From: CFX2 sp014338005
Lineage (GTDB): Bacteria; Chloroflexota; Anaerolineae; Aggregatilineales; Phototrophicaceae
Length of the DNA: 64,000 bases
Assembly: GCA_030263555.1 (NCBI GenBank)
Contig: SZPE01000006.1
Span: 1-64,000 of the forward strand
Reading direction: 5' to 3'
Position 1 is the stretch's first letter; every line of letters begins with the position of its first letter. Below the pieces are notes generated by a model. That model was given only the letters and a program-made list of their open reading frames with translations, ran no database searches and was not told the DNA's origin. The translations under genes were made by a program, and so were the position numbers. Positions 15,826-23,310 of this stretch are shown here, one piece after another.

Positions 15826-18675
15826 ATGGCCGAAAAACTGGGGTTTTATCTGCGGCACTCGTTCAACGACCTGCGGGTGAACGGCCAGCGCACGTTTTTT
15901 GCGCTGCTGTGCATCGCGGCGGGCGTGGCAGCCATCGTCAGCCTGCAAACGCTGGCGGCCATGATCGGTTCGGCGCTGACTGGCAATCTCCAGGAAAATA
16001 ACCGGGGCGATATTCAGTTCCAGCCCAGCCCGTCGGTGCTGGATTCGGAGGCGAACATCCAGCGCGGGCTGGATGAAGGCGTGCTGGTCAAATCCACCAC
16101 CACCTTCTTCGGCCAGCAGCTTGACGAATACGCCATCAGCACCGAGGGGATCGCCGCCATCCAATCCTGGGCGGACGAAAATTTCCCCGGCCAGGTCGAG
16201 CTGACCTACCGGCAGCCGCTGGTGGCCGTCATTGAACTGTTTATGGGGACGGGCAAGGGCGCGGCCATCAGCGCGCCGTCCACCGGCAAGCAGATCACCC
16301 AGGTATCGCCGCTCATCATTGATGCGGCGGTTTATCCCTATTATGGCGAAGTCATCACCACCGACGGCAGGCCCTTAAAAGACGCGCTGCAAAACCCGAC
16401 CGACATTATCATCAGCGAGCAGGTGGCGCAAACGCTGGGCGTGGCCGCCGGCGATACGGTGCGAATCAGCGGTGCGAGCGAGGACTTTACCGTGCGCGGC
16501 GTCGTCCTCACCGAAATGGAGGTTAAAGACCCCTCCTCTGGCGACATCTTCGGCGCGCTGTTCGGTTTTTATTATCTCGACCGGCATTCGCTGGATTTGT
16601 TCGGGGACGTGATACCGCGCGCCGATACGGTGTTTGTGCGGCTGCAAGACCCGGCGCGGGTGGTCGAAGTGGATGACGCCCTGCGGGCCGCTTTCCCCTA
16701 CCTGCGAACACAGACGACCGAAGACCTGCGCCAGAACTATACCGACCTGTCGCAGAACATTGACCAGTTGGTGACGATCATGGGGCTGGTATCGCTGCTG
16801 ATCGGCAGCATCGGCATCGTCAACACCATGCAGGTGATCGTGCGGCGGCGCATGATCGAAGTGGCCGTCCTCAAAACCATCGGCCTGGAGGCCAACCAGG
16901 TGACGGTGCTGTTCCTGGTCGAAGCGGTCATCATGGGCATCATCGGCAGCTTGGCCGGCATTGTGCTGGGCTGGCTGGCGGTGTTTGCCATCCGGGGCGC
17001 GGCGGAATCGCTGCTGGCGACCGATCTGCCATTCCTGTTCGCGCCCAGGGCGGCGGTCAGCGGGCTGGTGGTGGGCGTGGTCGTCACGGTCATCTTCGGC
17101 TTCCTGCCCACCCTCACCGCCGGACAGGTGCGGCCCAGCATCGTGCTGCGCCCGCAGGACAATATTATCCCGCGCGCCGGGCGCGTGCGCTCGCTGCTGG
17201 CGCTGGCAGTCATTATCCTGGTGCTAGCGCTGGTGACGCAGACCATCATGGGCAGTTTTTCGACCGCGCTCCAGGTGGTGCTGGGGGCGTTCCTGGCCGC
17301 CGGTTTCCTGTACCTGCTGCTGTCGCTGCTCATCTGGTTGGTAGGGCGCTTTTTCCCGTCGCTGGGGCTGGTAGACCTCAAACTCTCGCTGCGGCAGATG
17401 TTGGCCGGGCGGGGGCGGGCGGCCATCACCCTGCTGGCGCTGGTGGTGGGCGTCTTTTCGCTCAGCCTCATCACGCTGTTCGCGGACTCGATCAGCGGCC
17501 TGCTGGAATTCGCGCTTGCCGAAAGCGCCGGCGGCAACGTGATCGTCACCGTTTCGTCGCCGCAGCAGCTTAAACAGGTGGAGGACATCCTGGCCGGGAT
17601 GGAAGGTGTCAGCAGTTATAAAGTGACTAAAAATTACAACCTGGAACTGGTGGCGCTGGAAGAACCTGACCCGGCCAACCCCGGCCAGTATACGCGCGTG
17701 ACGCCGGAAGAACTGGGGCAGCGGTTGGAGCAGAATATCGCCACCGCATCGAGGGGCGTCGCCATCGGCATGAGCAGCGAACAGATGCGTCAGATCAACT
17801 GGCTGGAAATCCTCCAAAACGAACTGAGCAGCATCGGCGTGCGTCCGGTTGACCAGCTTGGCGAGGTCGAGATGGCCGCCGGGCGGCAGCTGAGCGCCGC
17901 CGACGAAGGCCAGCCGGTGATGGTCGTCTCCATGACCGAGCGGGTGCAGGCCGCCGGGATAGATGCCGGCGACCGCCTGGTGTTCGCTTTCCCGGAAGGC
18001 CGGAGTCCACTCGGAGCCGGCAGCGGCGAAACGCCGCAGACTATCACCCTTGAGATCGTGGGCGCGGCGCGGCGGCCAAACGTCACCATGTCCACCGGCG
18101 CGGACAGCCCCAATTATACGCTGGAGTCGGCCTTCCCGGCGGACAGGCCGCCCACCGGCCTGATGCTGGGGGTGGACATCGCCGAAGCCAACATCCCGGA
18201 ACTGCGGCAGGCATTGGCGGCGCTGCCCGGCACGTTCGCCCTGGAAACGGCTTTCATCAACCGGCTGCTGACCAGCCTGCTCGGCACATTCACGGCTTTC
18301 CCGACGATGGTGGCCGCGCTCGGCCTGATCGTTGGCGGCGTGGTGATCGCTAATTCGGTGGCGCTGACGACGATGGAACGGCGGCGCGAAATCGCCGTGA
18401 TGAAGTCGGTCGGCTTGCAGCGGGAGCGGGTGCTGTTTATGATCCTGCTGGAAAACGGCCTGCTGGGTTTGATCGGCGGGCTGATCGGCGTCGGAATCGG
18501 GCTGGCCGCGCTGGCGGCGATGGTGGCGGCCATGAGCGTGCCGGGCGAAACGCTGCCGGTCGGTACGGCGCTGCTGCTGATGCTGCTGTGCGTGGGCGTG
18601 GCGCTGCTGGCGGCCATGACGACCGCCTGGGGCGCGTCCGGCGAAAAGCCGCTCAACGTGCTGCGCTACGAATGA
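15826..18675 (+). CDS. ABC transporter permease, two-FtsX-domain type
   Basis: A 949-residue permease with an N-terminal membrane segment after RVNGQRTFFALLCIAAGVAAI. A large extracytoplasmic MacB-PCD-like region (about 50-290) precedes the first FtsX domain (about 300-440, IVNTMQVIVRRRMIEVAVLK). A central membrane pair and second extracytoplasmic region (about 560-810) lead to a second FtsX domain (about 820-945, TMERRREIAVMKSVGLQRE). The duplicated layout makes it a full transmembrane half in one chain, as in the DUF214/YbbP-like group. It pairs with the ATPase just upstream. The protein ends in LNVLRYE, typical of the family. A perfect 22-base palindrome follows. Confidence 0.92.
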   Translation: MAEKLGFYLRHSFNDLRVNGQRTFFALLCIAAGVAAIVSLQTLAAMIGSALTGNLQENNRGDIQFQPSPSVLDSEANIQRGLDEGVLVKSTTTFFGQQLDEYAISTEGIAAIQSWADENFPGQVELTYRQPLVAVIELFMGTGKGAAISAPSTGKQITQVSPLIIDAAVYPYYGEVITTDGRPLKDALQNPTDIIISEQVAQTLGVAAGDTVRISGASEDFTVRGVVLTEMEVKDPSSGDIFGALFGFYYLDRHSLDLFGDVIPRADTVFVRLQDPARVVEVDDALRAAFPYLRTQTTEDLRQNYTDLSQNIDQLVTIMGLVSLLIGSIGIVNTMQVIVRRRMIEVAVLKTIGLEANQVTVLFLVEAVIMGIIGSLAGIVLGWLAVFAIRGAAESLLATDLPFLFAPRAAVSGLVVGVVVTVIFGFLPTLTAGQVRPSIVLRPQDNIIPRAGRVRSLLALAVIILVLALVTQTIMGSFSTALQVVLGAFLAAGFLYLLLSLLIWLVGRFFPSLGLVDLKLSLRQMLAGRGRAAITLLALVVGVFSLSLITLFADSISGLLEFALAESAGGNVIVTVSSPQQLKQVEDILAGMEGVSSYKVTKNYNLELVALEEPDPANPGQYTRVTPEELGQRLEQNIATASRGVAIGMSSEQMRQINWLEILQNELSSIGVRPVDQLGEVEMAAGRQLSAADEGQPVMVVSMTERVQAAGIDAGDRLVFAFPEGRSPLGAGSGETPQTITLEIVGAARRPNVTMSTGADSPNYTLESAFPADRPPTGLMLGVDIAEANIPELRQALAALPGTFALETAFINRLLTSLLGTFTAFPTMVAALGLIVGGVVIANSVALTTMERRREIAVMKSVGLQRERVLFMILLENGLLGLIGGLIGVGIGLAALAAMVAAMSVPGETLPVGTALLLMLLCVGVALLAAMTTAWGASGEKPLNVLRYE

Positions 18676-18698
18676 CCGTTCCGCTGTGGATTTTTAAT

Positions 18699-18720
18699 GG
18701 GGCGTTAGGCCTAACGCCCC
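18699..18720. terminator. perfect 22-base palindrome after the ABC operon
   Basis: GGGGCGTTAGG pairs exactly with CCTAACGCCCC. It follows the permease stop by 23 bases. A T-run lies on its left side (TTTTTAAT), which would suit termination on the minus strand better; on the plus strand it may act as a barrier or repeat element. Confidence 0.5.
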
Positions 18721-18784
18721 AACCCACCGATTACACCGGTTTCTTTTTTATGGCCTATTAATGCCTGCCGGACAGCTTTCGTGT

Positions 18785-18790
18785 TATAGT
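18785..18790 (+). promoter_or_regulatory. -10 box TATAGT nine bases before an ATG
   Basis: TATAGT, nine bases, then ATG at 18800; no Shine-Dalgarno. The transcript would have only a few leader bases. Confidence 0.45.
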
Positions 18791-18799
18791 CGTGGCACG

Positions 18800-19300
18800 A
18801 TGACACCGCTCGCACTGCAATCACCCGCCCCTTCAATAATCATTCGCCCGGTGCGGCTGACCGACTCCGAACCCCTACACGCCGCCTGCTGGCCCAGCCG
18901 CCCCTTTGCCGCCGTGTATAATCTGGTGTCCCGCTCGCTGCGGAACGCCGCCGACGGACGCGGATTGGGCGTGGTGGCGCTGGATGAAACCGGCGCACCA
19001 CAGGGTTATGGGCAGGTGGCGCTGTGGCCGTCGTGCGCCGAAATCAGCGATTTGATGGTTGCGGAGGCCGCGCGCGGCCAGGGACTCGGCACGGCCATCA
19101 TTCAACATCTGGTGCGGGAAGCCGTTCGGATGCACGCCCCGGCGGTCGAAATCGGCGTGGCGCTGGCGAACCCACGCGCGCTGGCACTTTATCGCCGGCT
19201 GGGTTTTGTGGACAGCCATACCGTGATGCTCAACCTGGGCCTGGGCAAAGAGCCGGTGTTGTTCCTGCGCCTGGATTTACCCCGGCATCCGCCAACCTGA
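18800..19300 (+). CDS. GNAT-family N-acetyltransferase
   Basis: A 166-residue single-domain acetyltransferase. The acetyl-CoA loop is ARGQGLGTAI (motif A, following ISDLMVAEA), and the later NPRALALYRRLGF is the usual motif B. It transfers an acetyl group from acetyl-CoA to an amine; the substrate is unknown. The start at 18800 (MTPLALQSPAPS) is preferred because the longer frame from 18761 would overlap the TATAGT box. It has its own promoter and no linked target gene. Confidence 0.88.
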   Translation: MTPLALQSPAPSIIIRPVRLTDSEPLHAACWPSRPFAAVYNLVSRSLRNAADGRGLGVVALDETGAPQGYGQVALWPSCAEISDLMVAEAARGQGLGTAIIQHLVREAVRMHAPAVEIGVALANPRALALYRRLGFVDSHTVMLNLGLGKEPVLFLRLDLPRHPPT

Positions 19301-19322
19301 GACGGGCGGCACAGCCGCATTT

Positions 19323-19328
19323 ATAATT
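19323..19328 (+). promoter_or_regulatory. -10 box TATAAT for the YrdB-like gene
   Basis: TATAAT lies 29 bases before the ATG at 19357, in the short gap after the acetyltransferase gene. The -35 region is not recognisable. Confidence 0.4.
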
Positions 19329-19356
19329 TGAAGCGATCTTACCCGCGAGGCGGCCT

Positions 19357-19731
19357 ATGAGCGAAAATCCGATCAATCTGGGACTTCGATTCGTGCTGGA
19401 ACTGGCGGCGCTGGCCGCGATGGCTTACTGGGGCTGGACGCAGCACGAGGGCATCGGGCGGGCGCTGGCGGTGGTCGTGCCGCTGGTGGCCGCCGCGCTG
19501 TGGGGCGTGTTCCGCGTGCCGGGCGACCCGCGCGACGCGCCGGTGGCCGTCCCCGGCCCGGTGCGCCTGCTGCTGGAGGCCGCCTTTTTCGGCGCTGCCG
19601 TTCTGCTGCTGGCGGCGGCAGATCAGCCGTCCGCCGCCGCCGTCCTGGGCGGGGTGGTGCTGGCGCATTACGCGGCCTCATATGATCGCGTCGCGCGTCT
19701 GCTTGCTAACCGTTCATTTGTAGAGGAGTGA
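19357..19731 (+). CDS. YrdB-like (DUF2568) small membrane protein
   Basis: A 124-residue protein with four hydrophobic segments (about 8-25, 33-50, 68-88 and 92-110). GLRFVLELAALAAMAYWGW and the central WGVFRVPGDP are characteristic of the YrdB/DUF2568 family. Family function is unknown; it resides in the cytoplasmic membrane. The gene stops three bases before the methyltransferase start, so the two are probably co-transcribed and translationally coupled (a GAGG of the next ribosome site lies inside this gene's end). Confidence 0.8.
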   Translation: MSENPINLGLRFVLELAALAAMAYWGWTQHEGIGRALAVVVPLVAAALWGVFRVPGDPRDAPVAVPGPVRLLLEAAFFGAAVLLLAAADQPSAAAVLGGVVLAHYAASYDRVARLLANRSFVEE

Positions 19732-19734
19732 AAT

Positions 19735-20511
19735 ATGGGCGAAAAACAACCGACCGAGCGATTTTCCGAACGCGCGCCGTATTATCACGCCAACCGCCCT
19801 CGCTACGCACCCGCCGTCCTCGACCTGATGGCGCAGCGCCTGGGCCTGACACCGGCTTCGATCATCGCCGATGTGGGGGCGGGAACGGGCATTCTGTCGG
19901 AGATGTTCCTTAAAAACGGCAATACTGTTTACGCCGTTGAACCGAACGCGGAAATGCGCGCGCTTTCCGAAACCTATTACGGCCAGTATCCCAACTTCAT
20001 TCCGGTGAACGGCGCTGCCGAAGCGACCGGCCTGCCCGCTGCCATCGCCGATTTTGTGGTCTGTGGGCAGGCTTTTCACTGGTTCAACCCGCCGCGCACG
20101 CGGGCGGAATTCCGGCGCATCCTCAAGCTGGGCGGGTACGTGGCGCTGCTGTGGAACACGCGCCAGGACGATAAATCGCCGTTTTTACAGGCGTACAACC
20201 GGCTGGTGCGTGCCTTCGACCTGGACGGCAGCGAAAACCGCGTGCGGGGCATCGAAAGAGGCGGCAGCGAGGCGATGCGGATTTTTTTCGAGCCGGGCGG
20301 CTTTGAAAGCCAGACGTTTGACAATGCCCAGACCTGCGATTTTGAAGGGCTGCGCGGGCGGCTGCTGTCGGCGTCATATCTGCCGCTGCCGGATCACCCG
20401 CGCTACCCGGCCATGATGGCCGAGGCGCAGGCGATTTTCGACCGCTTCCAGCAGGACGGCCTCGTGAGCCTGGATTACCACACCGAGATGTACTGGGGCC
20501 GGCTGTTATGA
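19735..20511 (+). CDS. class I SAM-dependent methyltransferase
   Basis: A 258-residue Rossmann methyltransferase. Motif I is IIADVGAGTGILSEMFL, motif II VYAVEPNAEM, and motif IV FVVCGQAFHWF. The sequence GQAFHWF and the N-terminal ERFSERAPYYHANRPRY resemble methyltransferases of the UbiE/trans-aconitate-like type 11 group acting on small molecules. The substrate is unknown. It follows the YrdB-like gene with a three-base gap and GAGG upstream. Confidence 0.87.
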   Translation: MGEKQPTERFSERAPYYHANRPRYAPAVLDLMAQRLGLTPASIIADVGAGTGILSEMFLKNGNTVYAVEPNAEMRALSETYYGQYPNFIPVNGAAEATGLPAAIADFVVCGQAFHWFNPPRTRAEFRRILKLGGYVALLWNTRQDDKSPFLQAYNRLVRAFDLDGSENRVRGIERGGSEAMRIFFEPGGFESQTFDNAQTCDFEGLRGRLLSASYLPLPDHPRYPAMMAEAQAIFDRFQQDGLVSLDYHTEMYWGRLL

Positions 20512-20600
20512 GCGGCGGCGCAAGCCTGTCGGCGAAAATTCACACCGGTACAACTTGCAGTCATGCTAAAATAAGATTGAACCGATGACCGGGAGGGACG

Positions 20601-21380
20601 ATGACATTACCGGCTCTGACGGACTGGGAAAACACCCGCGCCGGCCTGCATCGGGCGGCGCAGGTGCTAGGCGCGGTGCGGAAGGTGAGCGTCGAGCCGC
20701 AGCCGAACTGGCTGCACCTGGCGCTGGACATCACCGCCGAGGGCGCGACCACCGGCCCGCTTTCGTTCGGCGGCGAACTGGCGCTGGATTACCCGCGCCG
20801 GCGCGTCGTCTACCGGCGCGAGGGTCTGCCCTCCGTCGAAATCAACCTGGAAGTGCATAATCAGGCTACGCTGGCCGGGGCGGTGCTGGATGTACTGGCG
20901 CAGGCGCGGCATCACCCGCCCGTCCCGCGTGACAGCGCCGCCGACCTGACCCCTTTCGACATCCATCCTGATCTGGCCGCCGATTTTAACCGGGCGCAGT
21001 ACCGGATGTTTACCGCGCTGGCGCGCTTCCGCGCCCGACTGTTGGGCGGGCTGTCGCCCATCGTGCTGTGGCCGCACAACTTCGACCTGGCTTTTTTGCT
21101 GTTCGCCAACCCGGAACTGAGCGAAAACGGCCTGCACGCCGCTTTTGGCTTCGAGCCGCGCTCGTCGGGGCTGGAGCGGCCTTACGTTTACGTTTACGTG
21201 CGCCCCACGCCGGACGGCCTGACCGAACAACCGCTGCCGGCGCTGGCACGCTGGTATACCGAAGGCTGGACGGGAGTCGTTATTCAGTATGATGACCTGC
21301 GCGGCGAAAACGACCCGGAAGCCGCGCTGGAAAATACGCTCATGGGCGTTTACCGGGTGATTAAACGGTATCTCGGTTGA
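20601..21380 (+). CDS. DUF5996 family protein
   Basis: A 259-residue soluble protein, function unknown. The pattern WENTRAGLHRAAQVLGAVRK, SPIVLWPHNFDLAFLLF, YVYVYVRPTPDGL and WYTEGWTGVVIQYDDL matches the DUF5996 family found in many bacteria. No catalytic motif is evident. GGGAGGG lies about eight bases before the ATG. The gap to the next gene (34 bases) suggests co-transcription with the two small membrane proteins, but no functional link is known. Confidence 0.75.
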   Translation: MTLPALTDWENTRAGLHRAAQVLGAVRKVSVEPQPNWLHLALDITAEGATTGPLSFGGELALDYPRRRVVYRREGLPSVEINLEVHNQATLAGAVLDVLAQARHHPPVPRDSAADLTPFDIHPDLAADFNRAQYRMFTALARFRARLLGGLSPIVLWPHNFDLAFLLFANPELSENGLHAAFGFEPRSSGLERPYVYVYVRPTPDGLTEQPLPALARWYTEGWTGVVIQYDDLRGENDPEAALENTLMGVYRVIKRYLG

Positions 21381-21414
21381 GTTGGCCGTTCTCCAACGGC
21401 CAGGAGAGCGTGAG

Positions 21415-21744
21415 GTGAACAACGATACGGCGGCGCTGATCGTGGCGGTCTGCGGCATTGTGGGCGTCCTGGTGCTGCTGGTGGCGCTGGTCATCCTGCG
21501 TGTTTTGCGTTTTAGCGTGTTCGGCTTCGCCAGCCTGATTCTGAAAATGCTGACCGAGCCGAAGGAAGAAGGCGGGCGCGTGTTCACCCCGCAGGCACTG
21601 GACGACCATTCCGCCCGCGACCTGCGCGCAAAAGCGGCGGCCTTTGACTTTGATGCCGCCGTCAAAAAATACAGCCAGACGCACACGCCGCCAGAACCGC
21701 CCGACGCGGACGACCCGCCGCCCGCCGCGCCGCACAGCCGTTAA
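21415..21744 (+). CDS. small single-span membrane protein with DLRAKA motif (paralog 1)
   Basis: A 109-residue protein from a GTG with GGAG eight bases upstream. One transmembrane helix (about residues 7-30, ALIVAVCGIVGVLVLLVALVI in part) is followed by a cytoplasmic tail with DLRAKAAAFDFDAAVKKY and a Pro/Asp-rich end. The next gene encodes a protein of the same design with a matching DLRARAESLDFDSAIARQ, so the two are tandem paralogs. No family recognised. The orientation places the short conserved motif in the cytoplasm. Confidence 0.72.
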   Translation: MNNDTAALIVAVCGIVGVLVLLVALVILRVLRFSVFGFASLILKMLTEPKEEGGRVFTPQALDDHSARDLRAKAAAFDFDAAVKKYSQTHTPPEPPDADDPPPAAPHSR

Positions 21745-21823
21745 CGAAGCCGGTTTTTCTGCGCCGCCGCTGCTCAGAACTCGCCAACCTGGAACTTACC
21801 GGTCAGTGGAGGAGGTTTATCGT

Positions 21824-22261
21824 ATGCAAGACATCGCCCCGGTACTGATTGCGATCTGTGGTTTGTTGTTCGTCGGTTTGGGACTGCTGGCGGTTATCGC
21901 TTTCGTGGTGATAAAAACGACCGGCAAAACGCTGCTGGATGCTTTTGGCAGCATCGGCGGGGTGTTCGCCGTGTTGGGCGGCGGCACGGAAGATGACGTG
22001 GAAACCGGCCTGCCCCGCCGCGCGCCGCGCCGCCCCCGCGATCTGCGCGCCCGCGCCGAGTCGCTGGATTTCGACTCCGCCATCGCCCGCCAGGCCGACC
22101 GGCCTTCGGGACAATCCGCGCCGCCCCGCCGCGCGCCCGACACACCGGATGACGACGATTTACCGTCACGGCCTTCTTTTCGCTCGTCGGCTGGCCGCCG
22201 CCGGCGCGACTCATCCGACGAAGACCCGGACATCTTCGCCGCCTTCATGGACGACGAATAA
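21824..22261 (+). CDS. small single-span membrane protein with DLRARA motif (paralog 2)
   Basis: A 145-residue protein; the ATG at 21824 has GGAGG nine bases upstream. An N-terminal transmembrane helix (about residues 6-30) is followed by a Gly-rich FGSIGGVFAVLGGG stretch, a basic Arg/Pro segment, the DLRARAESLDFDSAIARQ motif shared with the preceding gene, and an Arg/Ser/Asp-rich tail ending FAAFMDDE. The C-terminal part looks disordered. Function unknown. The longer upstream frame is rejected because it overlaps the previous gene. Confidence 0.74.
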   Translation: MQDIAPVLIAICGLLFVGLGLLAVIAFVVIKTTGKTLLDAFGSIGGVFAVLGGGTEDDVETGLPRRAPRRPRDLRARAESLDFDSAIARQADRPSGQSAPPRRAPDTPDDDDLPSRPSFRSSAGRRRRDSSDEDPDIFAAFMDDE

Positions 22262-22273
22262 ACCAAGCCCGCC

Positions 22274-22804
22274 TTAACGCACTTCATCCATCCAGGCTTC
22301 CAGGGCGGCTTCAACCGCCTGCCGCTGTTCTAAACGCCGCGCTGGGTCATAGACCATGTGGCAGCGCCAGCGGTCTTCCGGCGGCGGGGCAGCGTCACCG
22401 GCGTAATACACGTCAAAACGCCGTTTGAGGTGAAAATAATACGATTCGGGGTTGAAGGCGGGCGCGTTGAAGGTCAGTTCCTTCGTGCCGACCGCCACAA
22501 CCGCCGGGCTGCCGCTGATCGCCCAGATGCCCAACAGGTACAGCGTCCGGTATTCGTAATAACCGCGCCGTTTGTACCACAACACGGCCCCCGACCAAAC
22601 CGGCGGCCCGAAACCTCGGAACACCTCCGGGCCGTAGCAGTTGACCTGCCGCAGCCGTTTTTTGCCGGCGGTTTCCAGGTATCCCAGGGCGTTTAATTCA
22701 TCGAGAATGCCGCCCAGGGACTCCTGCGCCGGCGCGGCTTCGGCCTGCTGCCGCCGCTGCTGGATGCGCCGGATAATCTCTTCATAGCGCGACTCGTCGC
22801 TCAT
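22274..22804 (-). CDS. conserved hypothetical protein
   Basis: A 176-residue soluble protein that I do not recognise. A helical N-terminus rich in Arg/Gln/Glu (YEEIIRRIQQRRQQAEA) is followed by a beta-rich aromatic core (VWSGAVLWYKRRGYYEYRTLYLLGIWAI) and an acidic/basic helical end. No signal peptide, membrane helix or catalytic motif stands out. It converges with the plus-strand membrane-protein pair (12 bases between stops) and is 21 bases downstream of the acetyltransferase gene on the same strand, so those two are likely one transcript. Confidence 0.65.
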   Translation of the reverse strand: MSDESRYEEIIRRIQQRRQQAEAAPAQESLGGILDELNALGYLETAGKKRLRQVNCYGPEVFRGFGPPVWSGAVLWYKRRGYYEYRTLYLLGIWAISGSPAVVAVGTKELTFNAPAFNPESYYFHLKRRFDVYYAGDAAPPPEDRWRCHMVYDPARRLEQRQAVEAALEAWMDEVR

Positions 22805-22825
22805 GCTGCCTGCCTATCCCAATCA

Positions 22826-23296
22826 TCATAACGGCAGCGCCATCGGCGTATAACCAATGCCGTTGGTTTCCTGCTCCGGGCTTAATACATAAAAGCCCAG
22901 CCGCTCGTACACCGGCACGGCATAGGGCGATGAATTGACCGTCACGACCTGCAAATCCGGCCTGGCCGCCCGGCAGATGTCCAGCGCCCGCCGCAGCAGT
23001 TCCCGGCTGATGCCGCGCCGCATGAAGGCCGCATCCACAAACAGCAGTGAAACATGATCGTGATCGCGCATTTCGATCATCCCGGCCACCACCCCGCCGG
23101 ACTCGGCCACCAGCACAAAGCTGCCGCCCCGCACCCGCTCGGCCATTGGCTCCGGGCTGGCATAAGCCAGAAATTCCTGGACGCCTTCCGGCGCATACCC
23201 CGGCGCGACGAACGTTTGAAAACAGCGTTCGATCATCGCGCAGACGATGGTTTCTTCGCCCGCCTGCATCCGGCGGTAAATAATCGCACCGTTCAT
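22826..23296 (-). CDS. GNAT-family N-acetyltransferase
   Basis: A 156-residue acetyltransferase. GGVVAGMIEMRDHDHVSLLFVD is followed by RRGISRELLRRAL (acetyl-CoA-binding motif A) and VNSSPYAVPVYERLGF (motif B). GGAG lies seven bases before the ATG at 23296; the frame is open further upstream with low-complexity Gly/Ala/Arg sequence, typical of an antisense shadow of the next gene. It starts 14 bases after the end of the YfhO-flippase gene, so it is probably the distal gene of that transcript. Substrate unknown. Confidence 0.86.
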   Translation of the reverse strand: MNGAIIYRRMQAGEETIVCAMIERCFQTFVAPGYAPEGVQEFLAYASPEPMAERVRGGSFVLVAESGGVVAGMIEMRDHDHVSLLFVDAAFMRRGISRELLRRALDICRAARPDLQVVTVNSSPYAVPVYERLGFYVLSPEQETNGIGYTPMALPL

Positions 23297-23310
23297 GGTT
23301 TCGCTCCGCT

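Noticed and set aside
18699..18720. Attachment site for a mobile element (perfect 22-base palindrome)
   Set aside because: No integrase, no direct repeat partner and no tRNA nearby; more likely a terminator or dispersed palindrome.
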